In this document: piece after piece, positions 1-6,991 of the stretch | Layout of the letters: every line of letters begins with the position of its first letter | Numbering within the stretch: position 1 is the first letter of the stretch | NCBI RefSeq assembly: GCF_910585425.1 | Contig: NZ_CAJUCP010000064.1 | Location: forward strand, 1-31,755 | Length of the DNA stretch: 31,755 bases | DNA from: an uncultured Acetatifactor sp. | GTDB lineage: Bacteria > Bacillota > Clostridia > Lachnospirales > Lachnospiraceae | Reading direction: 5' to 3' | Notes under the pieces: generated by a model | The model's input: the letters and a program-made list of their open reading frames with translations, nothing else | Told to the model about the DNA's origin: nothing | Databases searched by the model: none | Program-made: the position numbers and the translations under genes

Positions 1-329
1 GTGAGAAATCAGGGCGGGGAGTTCCTAAAATAACGGAAATTTATGGTAAAGAGGCCTTTGCATTTCGAGAGAATTCAATTGTTGTAACAATTCCATTGAA
101 AAAAATCAAAAAGGTTGGGAATAAAATTGGGAATAAAAAACCTTTAAACGCAAGAAGAAGGGAAATATTGACAGAAATGAGAGATAATCCCAACATAACG
201 GCAGAAGAACTTCGCAAAATCTTAGGGATTAGTAAAACGGCAGTAGATAATAATATTTCATTTCTGCGTGAAAATGGCTATATTGAAAGAGTAGGATCAA
301 AAAAAGCAGGATATTGGAATGTGTTATAG
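1..329 (+). CDS. C-terminal part of AlbA_2/RecG-like ATP-binding transcriptional regulator (5' end outside window)
   Basis: The reading frame is open from base 3, before any start codon, so the gene enters from the left. The first residues (SGRGVPKI, then an F-x-E-N-x-I-x-V-T-I-P stretch) match the end of the ATPase-like module that follows an AlbA_2 DNA-binding domain in this family. The last 60 residues form a winged helix (A-E-E-L-R-K-I-L-G-I-S-K-T-A-V recognition region) ending G-Y-W. A TTG at 96 could be mistaken for a start, but the upstream codons are clearly homologous sequence. Family members are usually taken to be DNA-binding regulators; the role here is unknown. Relatives in this window (15707-16880, 19400-20076) are broken, while this visible part is intact. 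Confidence 0.75.
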   Translation, partial: EKSGRGVPKITEIYGKEAFAFRENSIVVTIPLKKIKKVGNKIGNKKPLNARRREILTEMRDNPNITAEELRKILGISKTAVDNNISFLRENGYIERVGSKKAGYWNVL

Positions 330-513
330 AGAACAGGGCTGGCAAGAACTCGATGCCGTTTATAATAGAACAAATTAGTGGATTGAAAAAGAAACTGGAT
401 TTGGTAAAAAAGCTTGTTTTGACGCCCACCTGCAAGGCAGACTGCGTAAACATTATACACTACACATTCTTGTCTTGCAAGTGGCGCATGGAGCAAAACG
501 AAAGGGAACCGGG

Positions 514-885
514 TTATGAGGGAACGGAACCGGGGGCGGCAGGGCAGCGCACTTTTTGGATCAGGGCTTTTGCTTCCTCCTTTTTCAGCACCTTTCCATA
601 GGACGCCACTTTCCCGTCCACCACCAGCGCCGGCGTCGTCATGACTCCGTAGGCGGCGATTTGCGCGAAGTCCGTCACATGTTCAATGGCCGTGTCCATA
701 TCCAGCTCCGCCAAAGCTGCCCGGACGGCCTCCTCCAGGGCATTGCATTTGGCGCAGCCGCCTCCCAGCACCTTGACCCCGGCAGCAGATTTTTCCGTTT
801 CTGCCTGTCCCATTGCTTCCGGTGTGCAGTTCCCGCTGCAACAGCAGGATGTTGTCTCTTCTTTTTTCCTGTGAAATAGTCCCAT
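514..885 (-). CDS. Small thioredoxin-fold CxxC protein of the arsenic cassette
   Basis: A 123-residue protein with a Cys-rich N-terminus (C14, C15, C16, C20) followed by a thioredoxin-like fold carrying C44-A-K-C47 after a Gly-rich turn, and a cis-Pro loop (T-T-P-A-L). This is the layout of the 'redox-active disulfide protein 2'/thioredoxin_3 group, often found beside COG0701 permeases. The start was placed at the ATG at 885 because AAGGAGG lies about nine bases upstream; longer upstream extensions lack a site. It is third after arsR and the permease, with a 228-base gap. By inference it is a thiol-disulfide partner or metalloid-binding accessory of the permease. The extra N-terminal Cys cluster could bind a metal(loid). 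Confidence 0.82.
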   Translation of the reverse strand: MGLFHRKKEETTSCCCSGNCTPEAMGQAETEKSAAGVKVLGGGCAKCNALEEAVRAALAELDMDTAIEHVTDFAQIAAYGVMTTPALVVDGKVASYGKVLKKEEAKALIQKVRCPAAPGSVPS

Positions 886-1113
886 AGAACGTTCCTCCTT
901 AACATTTATATATCCTCTCGGAATCTTCAGGCCGCATATTATGCGGCTTTCCGGAACTCTTTTGGAGCGGTTCCGCCACTTTTCCAGATGCTGTCCTGCC
1001 ACAATGCCTGACTTTGCCTTCTGAAATTCCGAGAGCTTAGTTATAAAATTTTCCTACTCAAAATGATGTCCCCACCCGCTGCCTGATACGGCTTCTCAGG
1101 ATTCCGGGAAGGA

Positions 1114-2115
1114 TTACAGCAGCAAAAACGAAAGCCCATTGAACAGATAGCCCACAAGGATGATGCCCACAGTGCAGATGCCGATGAACAGCCCGAGGAG
1201 CTTCGGCTTTACCGCTTTCCGGAGCATAATGACAGAGGGTAGGCTCAAGGTGGTGACGGCCATCATGAAGGACAGGATCGTACCCAACTGCGCCCCCTTG
1301 TACAGCAGGGCCTCCGCCACGGGGATGGTGCCGAAGATATCGGCGTACATGGGGACGCCTACCAGGGTGGCGAGGATGACGCCCAGTGGATTCCTGCCAC
1401 CCAGCACGGCTTCGATCATGCTTTCCGGAATCCAGTTGTGGATGACTGCGCCAATGCCCACCCCTGCCAGGATATAGGGGAATACCTTCCTGAAAGTGGA
1501 ACCCACCTGTTCCCTGGCGAACTGAACCCGCTCCCGCCTGGAAAGCCCGGGGGAGTCTATGTCCACCTTTCCGGCCTTTCGGATAAAATCCTCCACATAA
1601 GGCTCCATGTGCAGCCTCTCGATCAGGGTGCCGCCTGCCACGGCGATCGCCAGCCCTACCGCCACATAGACGACGGCCACCTTTGCCCCGAAAATGCTCA
1701 TCAGCAGGATAAGGCTGCCCAGGTCTACCATGGGGGAGGAAATCAGGAAAGAGAACGTGACCCCTAAGGGCAGCCCGGCGCTGGTGAAGCCTATGAACAG
1801 CGGTATGGAGGAACAGGAGCAGAAGGGCGTCACCGTGCCCAGCAGAGCGGATATGACATTGGCGCCCACACCGTGAAAACGTCCCAATATCCGCCTGCTC
1901 CGCTCCGGCGGGAAATAGCTCTGGATGTAGGAGATGACGAAAATCAGGACACAGAGCAGCACCGTAATCTTCAGCACATCGTAGAGGAAAAACCGGATGC
2001 TCCCTCCCACGCGTCCGCCCACATCCAGCCCCAGCAGGGAAAGCCCTCTGCCAATCAGCTCATTCAGCCATTTCATGCCCAGTATCTGGTCTTGGATCAA
2101 TTCCCATACGCCCAT
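1114..2115 (-). CDS. ArsP-like permease (COG0701/UPF0718 family)
   Basis: A 333-residue polytopic membrane protein with about eight hydrophobic segments. Residues 96-101 read T-P-F-C-S-C, followed by S-S-I-P, the signature of the ArsP/YraQ permease family. A second half contains G-V-P-M-Y-A-D and a matching repeat of membrane helices. Characterised ArsP members export trivalent organoarsenicals, with the paired cysteines implicated in binding; other members of the family are uncharacterised. It lies 79 bp downstream of arsR. A second ArsR-type operator and a hairpin sit in that gap, so it may have its own repressed promoter. The site AAGG before the ATG at 2115 is modest. Membrane location is certain from composition; the substrate is inferred from context. 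Confidence 0.88.
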   Translation of the reverse strand: MGVWELIQDQILGMKWLNELIGRGLSLLGLDVGGRVGGSIRFFLYDVLKITVLLCVLIFVISYIQSYFPPERSRRILGRFHGVGANVISALLGTVTPFCSCSSIPLFIGFTSAGLPLGVTFSFLISSPMVDLGSLILLMSIFGAKVAVVYVAVGLAIAVAGGTLIERLHMEPYVEDFIRKAGKVDIDSPGLSRRERVQFAREQVGSTFRKVFPYILAGVGIGAVIHNWIPESMIEAVLGGRNPLGVILATLVGVPMYADIFGTIPVAEALLYKGAQLGTILSFMMAVTTLSLPSVIMLRKAVKPKLLGLFIGICTVGIILVGYLFNGLSFLLL

Positions 2116-2148
2116 GAAAAAACTTCCTTTCCTTTTCGTTTTAAAGAC

Positions 2149-2168
2149 ATATCAAGATATTTTGATGT
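2149..2168. promoter_or_regulatory. Second ArsR-type operator, in front of the permease gene
   Basis: ATATCAA, six bases, then TTGATGT. The half-sites and the spacing match the operator in front of arsR (2531-2554). A TACAAT hexamer reading on the minus strand (2169-2174) abuts it, the same arrangement as at arsR, where the -10 lies just upstream of the repeat. No good -35 is visible. Confidence 0.7.
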
Positions 2169-2181
2169 ATTGTACCGAAGG

Positions 2182-2208
2182 AAACGCCATCCCGCTATGA
2201 TGGCGTTT
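2182..2208 (-). terminator. Hairpin at the end of arsR
   Basis: AAACGCCATC and GATGGCGTTT form a perfect ten-base stem with a seven-base loop, overlapping the last codons of arsR. On the minus strand the stem ends in TTT only, so it may be a weak terminator or attenuator between arsR and the permease. Confidence 0.45.
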
Positions 2209-2521
2209 TCTTATCACAGGAAAGACATCCGCCTTTCTGCTCCGTCTCCGGGGTAGTGAGAGTCAGCAGCAGCTCCACCGCCTTATCCCGTCCCTCCCCG
2301 CTTAAACGATAATGCGTCCATTTGCCCTCCTGACGGCTGTCCACAAGCCCGGAGTCGCACAGGATTTTCATATGATAGGACAATCCCGACTGCGTCAAGT
2401 CCATGGGCTCCTGCAGGACGCAGGCGCATTTTTCGCCGCTCCGCAGCTGTTCCAGGATGGCAAGCCGCTTGGGGTCGCATAGAGCCTTGAATACCTTTGC
2501 GCTTTCCTGATACGATTCCAC
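2195..2521 (-). CDS. arsR: ArsR-family metalloregulator
   Basis: A 108-residue winged-helix repressor. The N-terminal half has A-L-C-D-P-K-R-L-A-I-L, then the metal-binding C32-A-C34 in helix 3 and the recognition helix T-Q-S-G-L-S-Y-H-M-K-I-L. C99 and C102 form a second CxxC near the end. ArsR proteins release their operator when As(III)/Sb(III) binds the cysteine pair. A GTG start is used (2519-2521), preceded by GAGGT. The gene is first in the minus-strand cassette with an ArsP-like permease and a CxxC protein. A consensus promoter and a perfect inverted repeat overlap its leader, which supports autorepression. Other SmtB/ArsR ligands cannot be excluded. Confidence 0.9.
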   Translation of the reverse strand: MESYQESAKVFKALCDPKRLAILEQLRSGEKCACVLQEPMDLTQSGLSYHMKILCDSGLVDSRQEGKWTHYRLSGEGRDKAVELLLTLTTPETEQKGGCLSCDKKTPS

Positions 2522-2530
2522 ACATCTACC

Positions 2531-2554
2531 TCACATCAAAATATGTTGATGTGA
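2531..2554. promoter_or_regulatory. ArsR operator, arsR promoter-proximal
   Basis: TCACATCAA, six bases, then TTGATGTGA: a perfect nine-base inverted repeat lying between the arsR -10 and its ribosome binding site, a position that would block initiation. Confidence 0.82.
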
Positions 2555-2556
2555 AT

Positions 2557-2585
2557 AGTATAGGCGCTGTGGATTGGTTTGTCAA
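2557..2585 (-). promoter_or_regulatory. arsR promoter
   Basis: On the minus strand TTGACA (2580-2585), 17 bases, TATACT (2557-2562). This is a near-consensus sigma-A promoter directly upstream of the ArsR operator. Confidence 0.85.
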
Positions 2586-2752
2586 TAGTTTTCTGAAAAG
2601 TGGCTGAATGGAAAAATGGATAGAAAAAGGCAAGGCGTAAGCTGTTGGATTTTGCCGGGGGAGAGGGGCTCCTTCTGGAACGGGGTCGCACCATTGGGAG
2701 AATTGGGGCGTTTTTTCTCTGTTGGATATAGGGATATTTTATAAAAGATTTG

Positions 2753-2781
2753 TTGCATGAACTGATAAAAGATAATAAAAT
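2753..2781 (+). promoter_or_regulatory. Putative promoter for the 2825 gene
   Basis: TTGCAT, 17 bases, TAAAAT, about 40 bases upstream of the start codon in an AT-rich stretch. Confidence 0.5.
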
Positions 2782-2824
2782 ATAGAAAATTATAGCAGTT
2801 TCATATCGTCAGGAGGTTTATTGT

Positions 2825-3127
2825 ATGCTTGAAAAATTATCGTTCCCTGAACATGAATATGAGTCGATTCAAAATTATTTAAATAAGCTGGGATATTGTT
2901 ATACCACCAGGGTATATAAAGAAATCGGGAAATATAAAGTCGGGGAATTGTATACTGCCCCATGGGGTGATGTGTTGAAGATAGACGAAGTTAAAACATA
3001 CTGGAAAGTATCGGAGCGCCCCTTCTATGACGAAATGAGTGATGACGAAAAGACAGAAATCTGTAAATATTCTGAAAATATCGGATTGCCATATGAATTT
3101 ATAAAGTTTTCTAAAAGTACAGTATGA
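2825..3127 (+). CDS. Hypothetical 100-residue protein, possibly ASCH/PUA-like
   Basis: A soluble, AT-rich gene with AGGAGG nine bases before its ATG and its own likely promoter. The middle (T-T-R-V-Y-K-E-I-G-K-Y-K-V-G-E-L-Y, then L-K-I-D-E-V-K) resembles the small beta-barrel of ASCH/PUA-like proteins, where an R-x-x-x-x-Y-x-x-G-D/E element is typical. That match is weak and rests on pattern only. The end is Lys/Ser-rich with no membrane segment. It stands alone between the ars cassette and a gene-poor stretch. Its low GC compared with the flanking minus-strand genes suggests separate acquisition. Confidence 0.6.
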   Translation: MLEKLSFPEHEYESIQNYLNKLGYCYTTRVYKEIGKYKVGELYTAPWGDVLKIDEVKTYWKVSERPFYDEMSDDEKTEICKYSENIGLPYEFIKFSKSTV

Positions 3128-3362
3128 TACAGAATGGAGTTTAATCGGAGGTTTGAGGAGCAGATTTCCGGTTATGGGGCGTCTTGCTTAATATGTATTT
3201 TATAATAAGATGTTTTACAAAAGATTCACAAAAACAAGGCAGAATCCTTTTCCATCAAATCCTTCCTGACGTGGTGTCGTAGCTTACCTCTGAAACGGGA
3301 AGTTGGCAATGTATCTGGAGTTGGAGTTGGTTTTGTTGACGGGAATATCAAAATTTAATGTA

Positions 3363-3407
3363 GCAGGAACACTTCTTCGAAAAGGGAGTTTATTTAAAGT
3401 ATCTTAA
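3363..3407 (+). pseudogene. Short remnant of an AlbA_2-type gene
   Basis: The frame reads A-G-T-L-L-R-K-G-S-L-F-K before a stop. It corresponds to the G-T-L-F-R-K-G-G-K-F-K at the start of the broken gene at 19400, and the DNA is nearly identical over about 33 bases. Nothing upstream or downstream continues the match. Confidence 0.45.
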
Positions 3408-3474
3408 GGCGCAAATGGCTTAGGAATTGTAAGAGCCGTTGGAAGTCAGCCAAAATCAGCGAAATCGGATTATG

Positions 3475-3526
3475 CTTACGAGCGACGAAAGATGCCGCGA
3501 TGTCTTCGGCATCTTCCGCTCGTGAG
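3475..3526. repeat. Long two-part hairpin
   Basis: CTTACGAGCG pairs with CGCTCGTGAG (one mismatch), and inside it AAGATGCCG pairs perfectly with CGGCATCTT. There is no T-run on either side, so it looks more like a palindromic repeat than a simple terminator. Confidence 0.6.
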
Positions 3527-3530
3527 TGGT

Positions 3531-3579
3531 CTTGCCAGGAATCTTGCCAGGAAGAAGGAAGAACAGCCTTCCTGGCAAG
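3531..3579. repeat. Direct plus inverted CTTGCCAGGAA repeat
   Basis: CTTGCCAGGAA occurs twice in direct orientation (3531-3541, 3543-3553), and its exact complement lies at 3569-3579, giving an 11-bp stem with a 15-base loop. It sits 16 bases beyond the stop of the DUF1266 gene and may end that transcript. Confidence 0.6.
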
Positions 3580-3595
3580 CCTCAGCAATCTGCAG

Positions 3596-4774
3596 TTATA
3601 ATGTGAAGCCGACCTTCCTCTGCGCAGGCCAGGGGCAATCGCGCCATTGGCCGTTGCCCTGCTCGGCCTTTCCGGTCAGGAGGTCGGTGGCGGCGTCTGC
3701 GAGGTAGCCCAGGTAACTTGCGGCGGAGCTGTCGCCGCACAGCAGTTTCCACATGAGGCCGCCAAAGAGATAGGACTGGGCAAATTCCCGCCAGCTATGC
3801 AGTTCCTCCGCCGCCTTGTGGGAGAGAGCCCAGAGGATGCCAACGGCTTCGCTTTCCGTGAGCCAGCCGATATAGCACCCCCAACGGGTCAGCATCGCCG
3901 CCCTGCCCACATCCCAGCCGGCCATAAAGCCGGGGGCATAGCGGCTTTTATACCGTTGTGCGAACCTCCATGCCCGGCAGGCGGACATACAATCGTCCTC
4001 GTCCATGGTTTCGTCCATCAGCTCCTCCGGAGAAGAGGCCTCGCCATAAAGCTGATACCGCAGGATATAGCCCTCCTGCGCCAGATAGCGGATCATATCC
4101 AGCAGGTCGCTGCGCCCGTCTATGCCCCAGGAGCGGCGCACGAGGGACACGACTTTCTGTTCCATGACAGGGATATGTTCCTCCACGTCCATACTGTCCA
4201 GATTGTGGCTGTTAAGGGTGGACAGGATGCCGGACAGCAGGATGCCGAACCGTTCCCATTTTATGTCGTCTTTTTGATAGGGGATGGGCTCCGGTTCCGG
4301 CATGGCTTCGATTCGGGCCATTGCTTCTTCCAGGGTGGTATAGAGGCTTTCTTCCAGTTCCAAGTCAAAGGACAGTTCTTCCTCCTCTGCATCTTCCAGT
4401 TCCAGGGTTTCCAGAGCTGCCGCAAGGACGCCCATATCCTCTCCGAACAGTTGCCCCATGATGCCCTCCGCAGTGGAGGCGGTGGCTTCGGCTACTTTGT
4501 CGTTTACCATTTTTTGCAGCAGTTCCTCGTTGACGGCCATTTGAGCCATGCTGTCCGGCGAGAGCATCTGGCCGAGGATTTCCACCTGGCGCTGGGTATT
4601 GGCGGAAATCTGTTCTTCCGCTTGGGCGGCAGATACGGACGGGCTGTCTTCAGAATCCGGAACCTGGATTCCGTTTAGTATTTCCTGGCTTTTATCCAAA
4701 GTGTTTTTCATGTTGTCCGCAGCCTGTTCGCTGGCCTGCTGTGCCCGTTTTCTAATTTCGTTTAAATCAAACAT
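3596..4774 (-). CDS. DUF1266 domain protein
   Basis: A 392-residue soluble protein. The first ~190 residues are acidic and helix-rich with coiled-coil character (Q/E-rich heptads, an E-L-E-D-A-E-E-E-E-L run). The C-terminal part, about residues 250-370, has the DUF1266 pattern: an A-W-R-F-A-Q-R-Y segment, G-W-D-V-G-R-A, then R-W-G-C-Y-I-G-W-L-T-E-S-E-A. DUF1266 proteins are uncharacterised but recur near polymorphic-toxin and immunity genes. The start was set at 4774 because AGGAGG lies 7 bases upstream, immediately after the repeat at 4794-4902; a longer frame runs through that repeat and is rejected. It is last in the TetR-controlled unit and is separated from it by 223 bp containing the repeat. 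Confidence 0.82.
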   Translation of the reverse strand: MFDLNEIRKRAQQASEQAADNMKNTLDKSQEILNGIQVPDSEDSPSVSAAQAEEQISANTQRQVEILGQMLSPDSMAQMAVNEELLQKMVNDKVAEATASTAEGIMGQLFGEDMGVLAAALETLELEDAEEEELSFDLELEESLYTTLEEAMARIEAMPEPEPIPYQKDDIKWERFGILLSGILSTLNSHNLDSMDVEEHIPVMEQKVVSLVRRSWGIDGRSDLLDMIRYLAQEGYILRYQLYGEASSPEELMDETMDEDDCMSACRAWRFAQRYKSRYAPGFMAGWDVGRAAMLTRWGCYIGWLTESEAVGILWALSHKAAEELHSWREFAQSYLFGGLMWKLLCGDSSAASYLGYLADAATDLLTGKAEQGNGQWRDCPWPAQRKVGFTL

Positions 4775-4793
4775 GGTCAGTCCTCCTGGTTTT

Positions 4794-4902
4794 GTTCCGC
4801 ATCTGCCCCGCCCGGCGCCCAGAGAAGGTGGGAGGATTTCCGTCCGGGAAAGGAATGTGCCCGAAAATGCACTGGGGTAGTGGACGGGGCAGCGGCTGTT
4901 TT
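4794..4902 (-). repeat. Palindromic leader repeat, copy C
   Basis: Read on the minus strand it starts AAAACAGC, then TGCCCCGTCCA, and ends CTGGG-GCCGGGCGGGGCAG and GCGGAAC. The outer CCCCGTCC and GGGCGGGG parts can pair. It matches the copy at 26760-26868 and, like it, ends 19 bases before a start codon. Confidence 0.7.
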
Positions 4903-4997
4903 GAATTGGCAATTGACATTTCCTGGCTGGGCTATTATGTACCCGCTGCGCGGCGCTAAAGATTGCCTGGGACAAAATAGTTCCAAGTAGGCGCCGG

Positions 4998-5174
4998 TCA
5001 TTTCTCGGCCGGGCTATCCGGGGGGAGCGGGTGCCATGGGGGAGGTTCTCTGTGGCGCGAAAACAGCTTTTTCAGCCGTTTCAATATGGCTTCTATGAAG
5101 CGGAACCATAAGTTGCCGAAGACAAATACAATCACAAGAAACAGCAGGAACGCTCCGGTTTCTCCAAAAGGCAT
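4998..5174 (-). CDS. Small single-pass membrane protein
   Basis: A 58-residue gene that is easy to miss. Residues 1-25 form a hydrophobic helix (A-F-L-L-F-L-V-I-V-F-V-F-G), followed by a basic amphipathic stretch (I-L-K-R-L-K-K-L-F-S-R) and a Pro-rich tail. The orientation is probably N-out with the basic part inside. GAGGTG lies just upstream of the ATG, and the start is eight bases after the stop of the 5183 gene, so the two are clearly one operon. Function is unknown; a membrane anchor or partner for the preceding 161-residue protein is a guess from context. Confidence 0.72.
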   Translation of the reverse strand: MPFGETGAFLLFLVIVFVFGNLWFRFIEAILKRLKKLFSRHREPPPWHPLPPDSPAEK

Positions 5175-5182
5175 CTTTCACC

Positions 5183-5668
5183 TCACTTTGTCGCGAAGCG
5201 ATGCAGGAAGAAGTCGGTAAAAGCGGCCAGTTCCGCATCCTGTGACACATAGACATACAGCTTTTCGTCTTCCAGCCAGTCGTAGGCGTTGATGGCGATG
5301 TAGCCTTTTTTGTCCGGGTAAATGATAAAGGCGTCTGTGGGGTATTTGTTCCGATAGGCCTTCAAAATCTCGGAACGGCGATAGTAAGTGGGGTCGCCGC
5401 AGCCGGAAAGGTCGGGAACTGTGGGCACGGCCACGATTGTCTGGCTGGCTTCATTCCAGCCCACCAGCAGGTTCCCGATCTTCGATTTGCTCCCATGGAC
5501 AAACCCGTAGTTGAAGCGGCTCACGTCCTCGGTATATCCGAAGATGAGCCTGTAACTGTCCCCGTCTTCTACGACCTGGTTGAACAGGGCGCGCATTTTC
5601 CTGGCGTTCGCATTGCTCTTTTCCATGTCGATTTCGGGCCCTTTAAATAACTTGCTGAAAAATCCCAT
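5183..5668 (-). CDS. Hypothetical 161-residue protein, first gene of the TetR-linked operon
   Basis: The start was placed at 5668 (M-G-F-F-S-K-L-F-K-G, preceded by AGGAGG), not at the ATG six codons earlier. The N-terminus is short, basic and hydrophobic, like those of many membrane-associated Firmicutes proteins, but there is no true membrane span. The body is mixed alpha/beta with conserved-looking aromatics (F-N-Y-G-F-V-H-G, Y-D-W-L-E-D-E-K-L-Y-V-Y-V-S). No family is recognised. An inverted repeat matching the one over the tetR promoter lies 116 bp upstream, so its expression is likely controlled by the neighbouring TetR. It is followed at eight bases by a small membrane protein. Confidence 0.78.
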   Translation of the reverse strand: MGFFSKLFKGPEIDMEKSNANARKMRALFNQVVEDGDSYRLIFGYTEDVSRFNYGFVHGSKSKIGNLLVGWNEASQTIVAVPTVPDLSGCGDPTYYRRSEILKAYRNKYPTDAFIIYPDKKGYIAINAYDWLEDEKLYVYVSQDAELAAFTDFFLHRFATK

Positions 5669-5783
5669 CTTTTTTTCCTCCTGCATAGTGGGGAATTGCC
5701 TGCAGATGACCGGTACGGGTTCATGCCGGACTTGCTGGACAGACCGTACAGGTTAGGTGGCGGCAGTTCCTGAGTTTTTTGTG

Positions 5784-5819
5784 AAAATAAAGTCAAATAT
5801 CCGGATTTGTTTTTATTTT
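5784..5819. promoter_or_regulatory. TetR operator 2, upstream of the 5668 operon
   Basis: AAAATAAA-N2-CAAAT, six bases, ATTTG-N2-TTTATTTT: 15-base arms with two mismatches. Sequence and spacing match operator 1 at 6536-6569. It lies between tetR and the operon, upstream of the 5668 start. Confidence 0.78.
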
Positions 5820-5896
5820 GCCTGAAAAGTAATCCGTCAGAATATGACTTGCTATCCGGACGGATTGACTCCTTCCCTATAATCAGGACATGATGA

Positions 5897-6517
5897 TCAG
5901 GACATGGGGGCTGCCCTCAACTTCTCCAGGGCATCCACAATGGCGTTGAGCTGGAAATCCACCGTTTCATCCGCGGCTTCGGGGACGAACAGGGGGAGCG
6001 TATGGGGAATCGCCTTGCACACCACTATCGCGGCCAGGCTCAGGTTCGTAAATAAGCTGACCCTCGCCGGGGCTGCCTCAATCCCGAAAGTCTCTAAGAT
6101 TTCTCCGAAGAGACGGCGCTGTTTTTGGCGGAATACCTGATAGCTTTCCTCTGACAGGCGTTTGAAAATGAGCTGCTGTTCCTCGATGGTCAGGATGGCG
6201 ATTCCGTTTTTCTCGCCATAGCAACAGGTGTGGAGAAACTGCTTTACAGCGTCCCGCCAGCTCAGGGCAGGATCGGCCATGAGCTTTTTCGCATAGGCGA
6301 TGAGCCTGGGCTGCTGCAGGTACAGGGTCTCGACGATCAAATCTTCTTTCGTGGCGAAAAATGAATAGAAGAAAGTGCGGGAAATCCCTACTTTTTTGTA
6401 TATCTGCTCTACGGTGGTACGTTGTATGCCCTGTTTTGCCATCAGCTCCAGCCCCGCTGTGACAAGTTCCGTTCTGATTCGCTCCCTGTCCTCCTCAGAG
6501 TAGGCTACCTTGGGCAC
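5897..6517 (-). CDS. TetR-family transcriptional regulator
   Basis: A 206-residue protein with a TetR N-terminal helix-turn-helix at about residues 20-55 (T-T-V-E-Q-I-Y-K-K-V-G-I-S-R-T-F-F-Y-S-F-F, then A-T-K-E-D-L). The C-terminal ligand domain is all-helical and lacks recognisable specificity. The GTG at 6517 was chosen because AGGGAG lies at the right distance; an in-frame ATG ten codons upstream has no site. The gene sits between two copies of one long inverted repeat, one covering its own promoter and one ahead of the divergent-free, same-strand downstream operon. By inference it represses itself and the genes at 5668-4998, possibly also DUF1266. The inducer is unknown. Confidence 0.9.
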   Translation of the reverse strand: MPKVAYSEEDRERIRTELVTAGLELMAKQGIQRTTVEQIYKKVGISRTFFYSFFATKEDLIVETLYLQQPRLIAYAKKLMADPALSWRDAVKQFLHTCCYGEKNGIAILTIEEQQLIFKRLSEESYQVFRQKQRRLFGEILETFGIEAAPARVSLFTNLSLAAIVVCKAIPHTLPLFVPEAADETVDFQLNAIVDALEKLRAAPMS

Positions 6518-6535
6518 TCCATCACTCCCTTCTTG

Positions 6536-6569
6536 AAATAAAAACAAATTCTGGAATTTGGCTTTATTT
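6536..6569. promoter_or_regulatory. TetR operator 1, over the tetR promoter
   Basis: AAATAAA-N2-CAAATT, four bases, AATTTG-N2-TTTATTT: 15-base arms with two mismatches. It overlaps the tetR -10 and ends 19 bases before the GTG start. Confidence 0.8.
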
Positions 6570-6594
6570 TAGCATATCCGATAGGAGATTGCAA
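6566..6594 (-). promoter_or_regulatory. tetR promoter
   Basis: On the minus strand TTGCAA (6589-6594), 17 bases, TAAAAT (6566-6571). The -10 runs into TetR operator 1. Confidence 0.6.
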
Positions 6595-6988
6595 GAGGGA
6601 GATGGCGGAATGATTTTCAATCAGGGCAGATACAATAATAGGCTCTTAGAATTTCAGAAAGCAGAATCAGGCCTTGGGGCAGGACAGCACCTGGAAAAAT
6701 AGGGGAACGACTCCAAGGAGTTCCCAAAAGTCGCGTGCTATGTGGCATGGAAATCTCGAGCGTATACAGGAAGGAATGGAGAGCGTAAGTTTTTCCAGCT
6801 CCCTCATTGATTTGCAGGCGGGGCGGCAGTATAATAGAATTGTCAGCGGCAAAAGCCGGATACGGCAGTAGCTGGCGGGGGACTGGCTGTACCCGCAGGC
6901 AGCAGGGCTTCGGCGGTATCGGCACCTGGCGGCCGACGGGGAGCCCGGCGGATGCCGGGAGGCGGCCGGAGATGTCTGAAAGGAGAAA
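6595..6988. other. Gene-free leader region before the DUF5713 gene
   Basis: No gene supported. It holds a short hairpin (GGGAAC-ACTCC type, 6701-6727), a promoter at 6807-6835 and a GC-rich stretch (6885-6975) able to form several stems in the presumed 150-base leader of the next gene. Confidence 0.45.
6807..6835 (+). promoter_or_regulatory. Promoter for the DUF5713 gene
   Basis: TTGATT, 17 bases, TATAAT (consensus -10), about 155 bases ahead of the start codon. Confidence 0.65.
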
Positions 6989-6991
6989 ATG

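Larger units (their letters stand above)
3128..3595. other. Gene-poor stretch with hairpins
   Basis: No convincing gene. It holds the short remnant at 3363-3407 and two strong inverted repeats at 3475-3526 and 3531-3579. The rest shows nothing recognisable. Confidence 0.5.

Noticed and set aside
330..513. Possible gene or terminator between the first gene and the thioredoxin-like gene
   Set aside because: Only an imperfect inverted repeat (around 422-435 and 476-488) is present; stops occur in all frames with coding-like pieces too short to support.
3647..4678. 343-codon plus frame
   Set aside because: Antisense of the DUF1266 gene.
6885..6975. Riboswitch in the GC-rich leader of the DUF5713 gene
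   Set aside because: Stems can form, but I recognise no conserved core of a known class.
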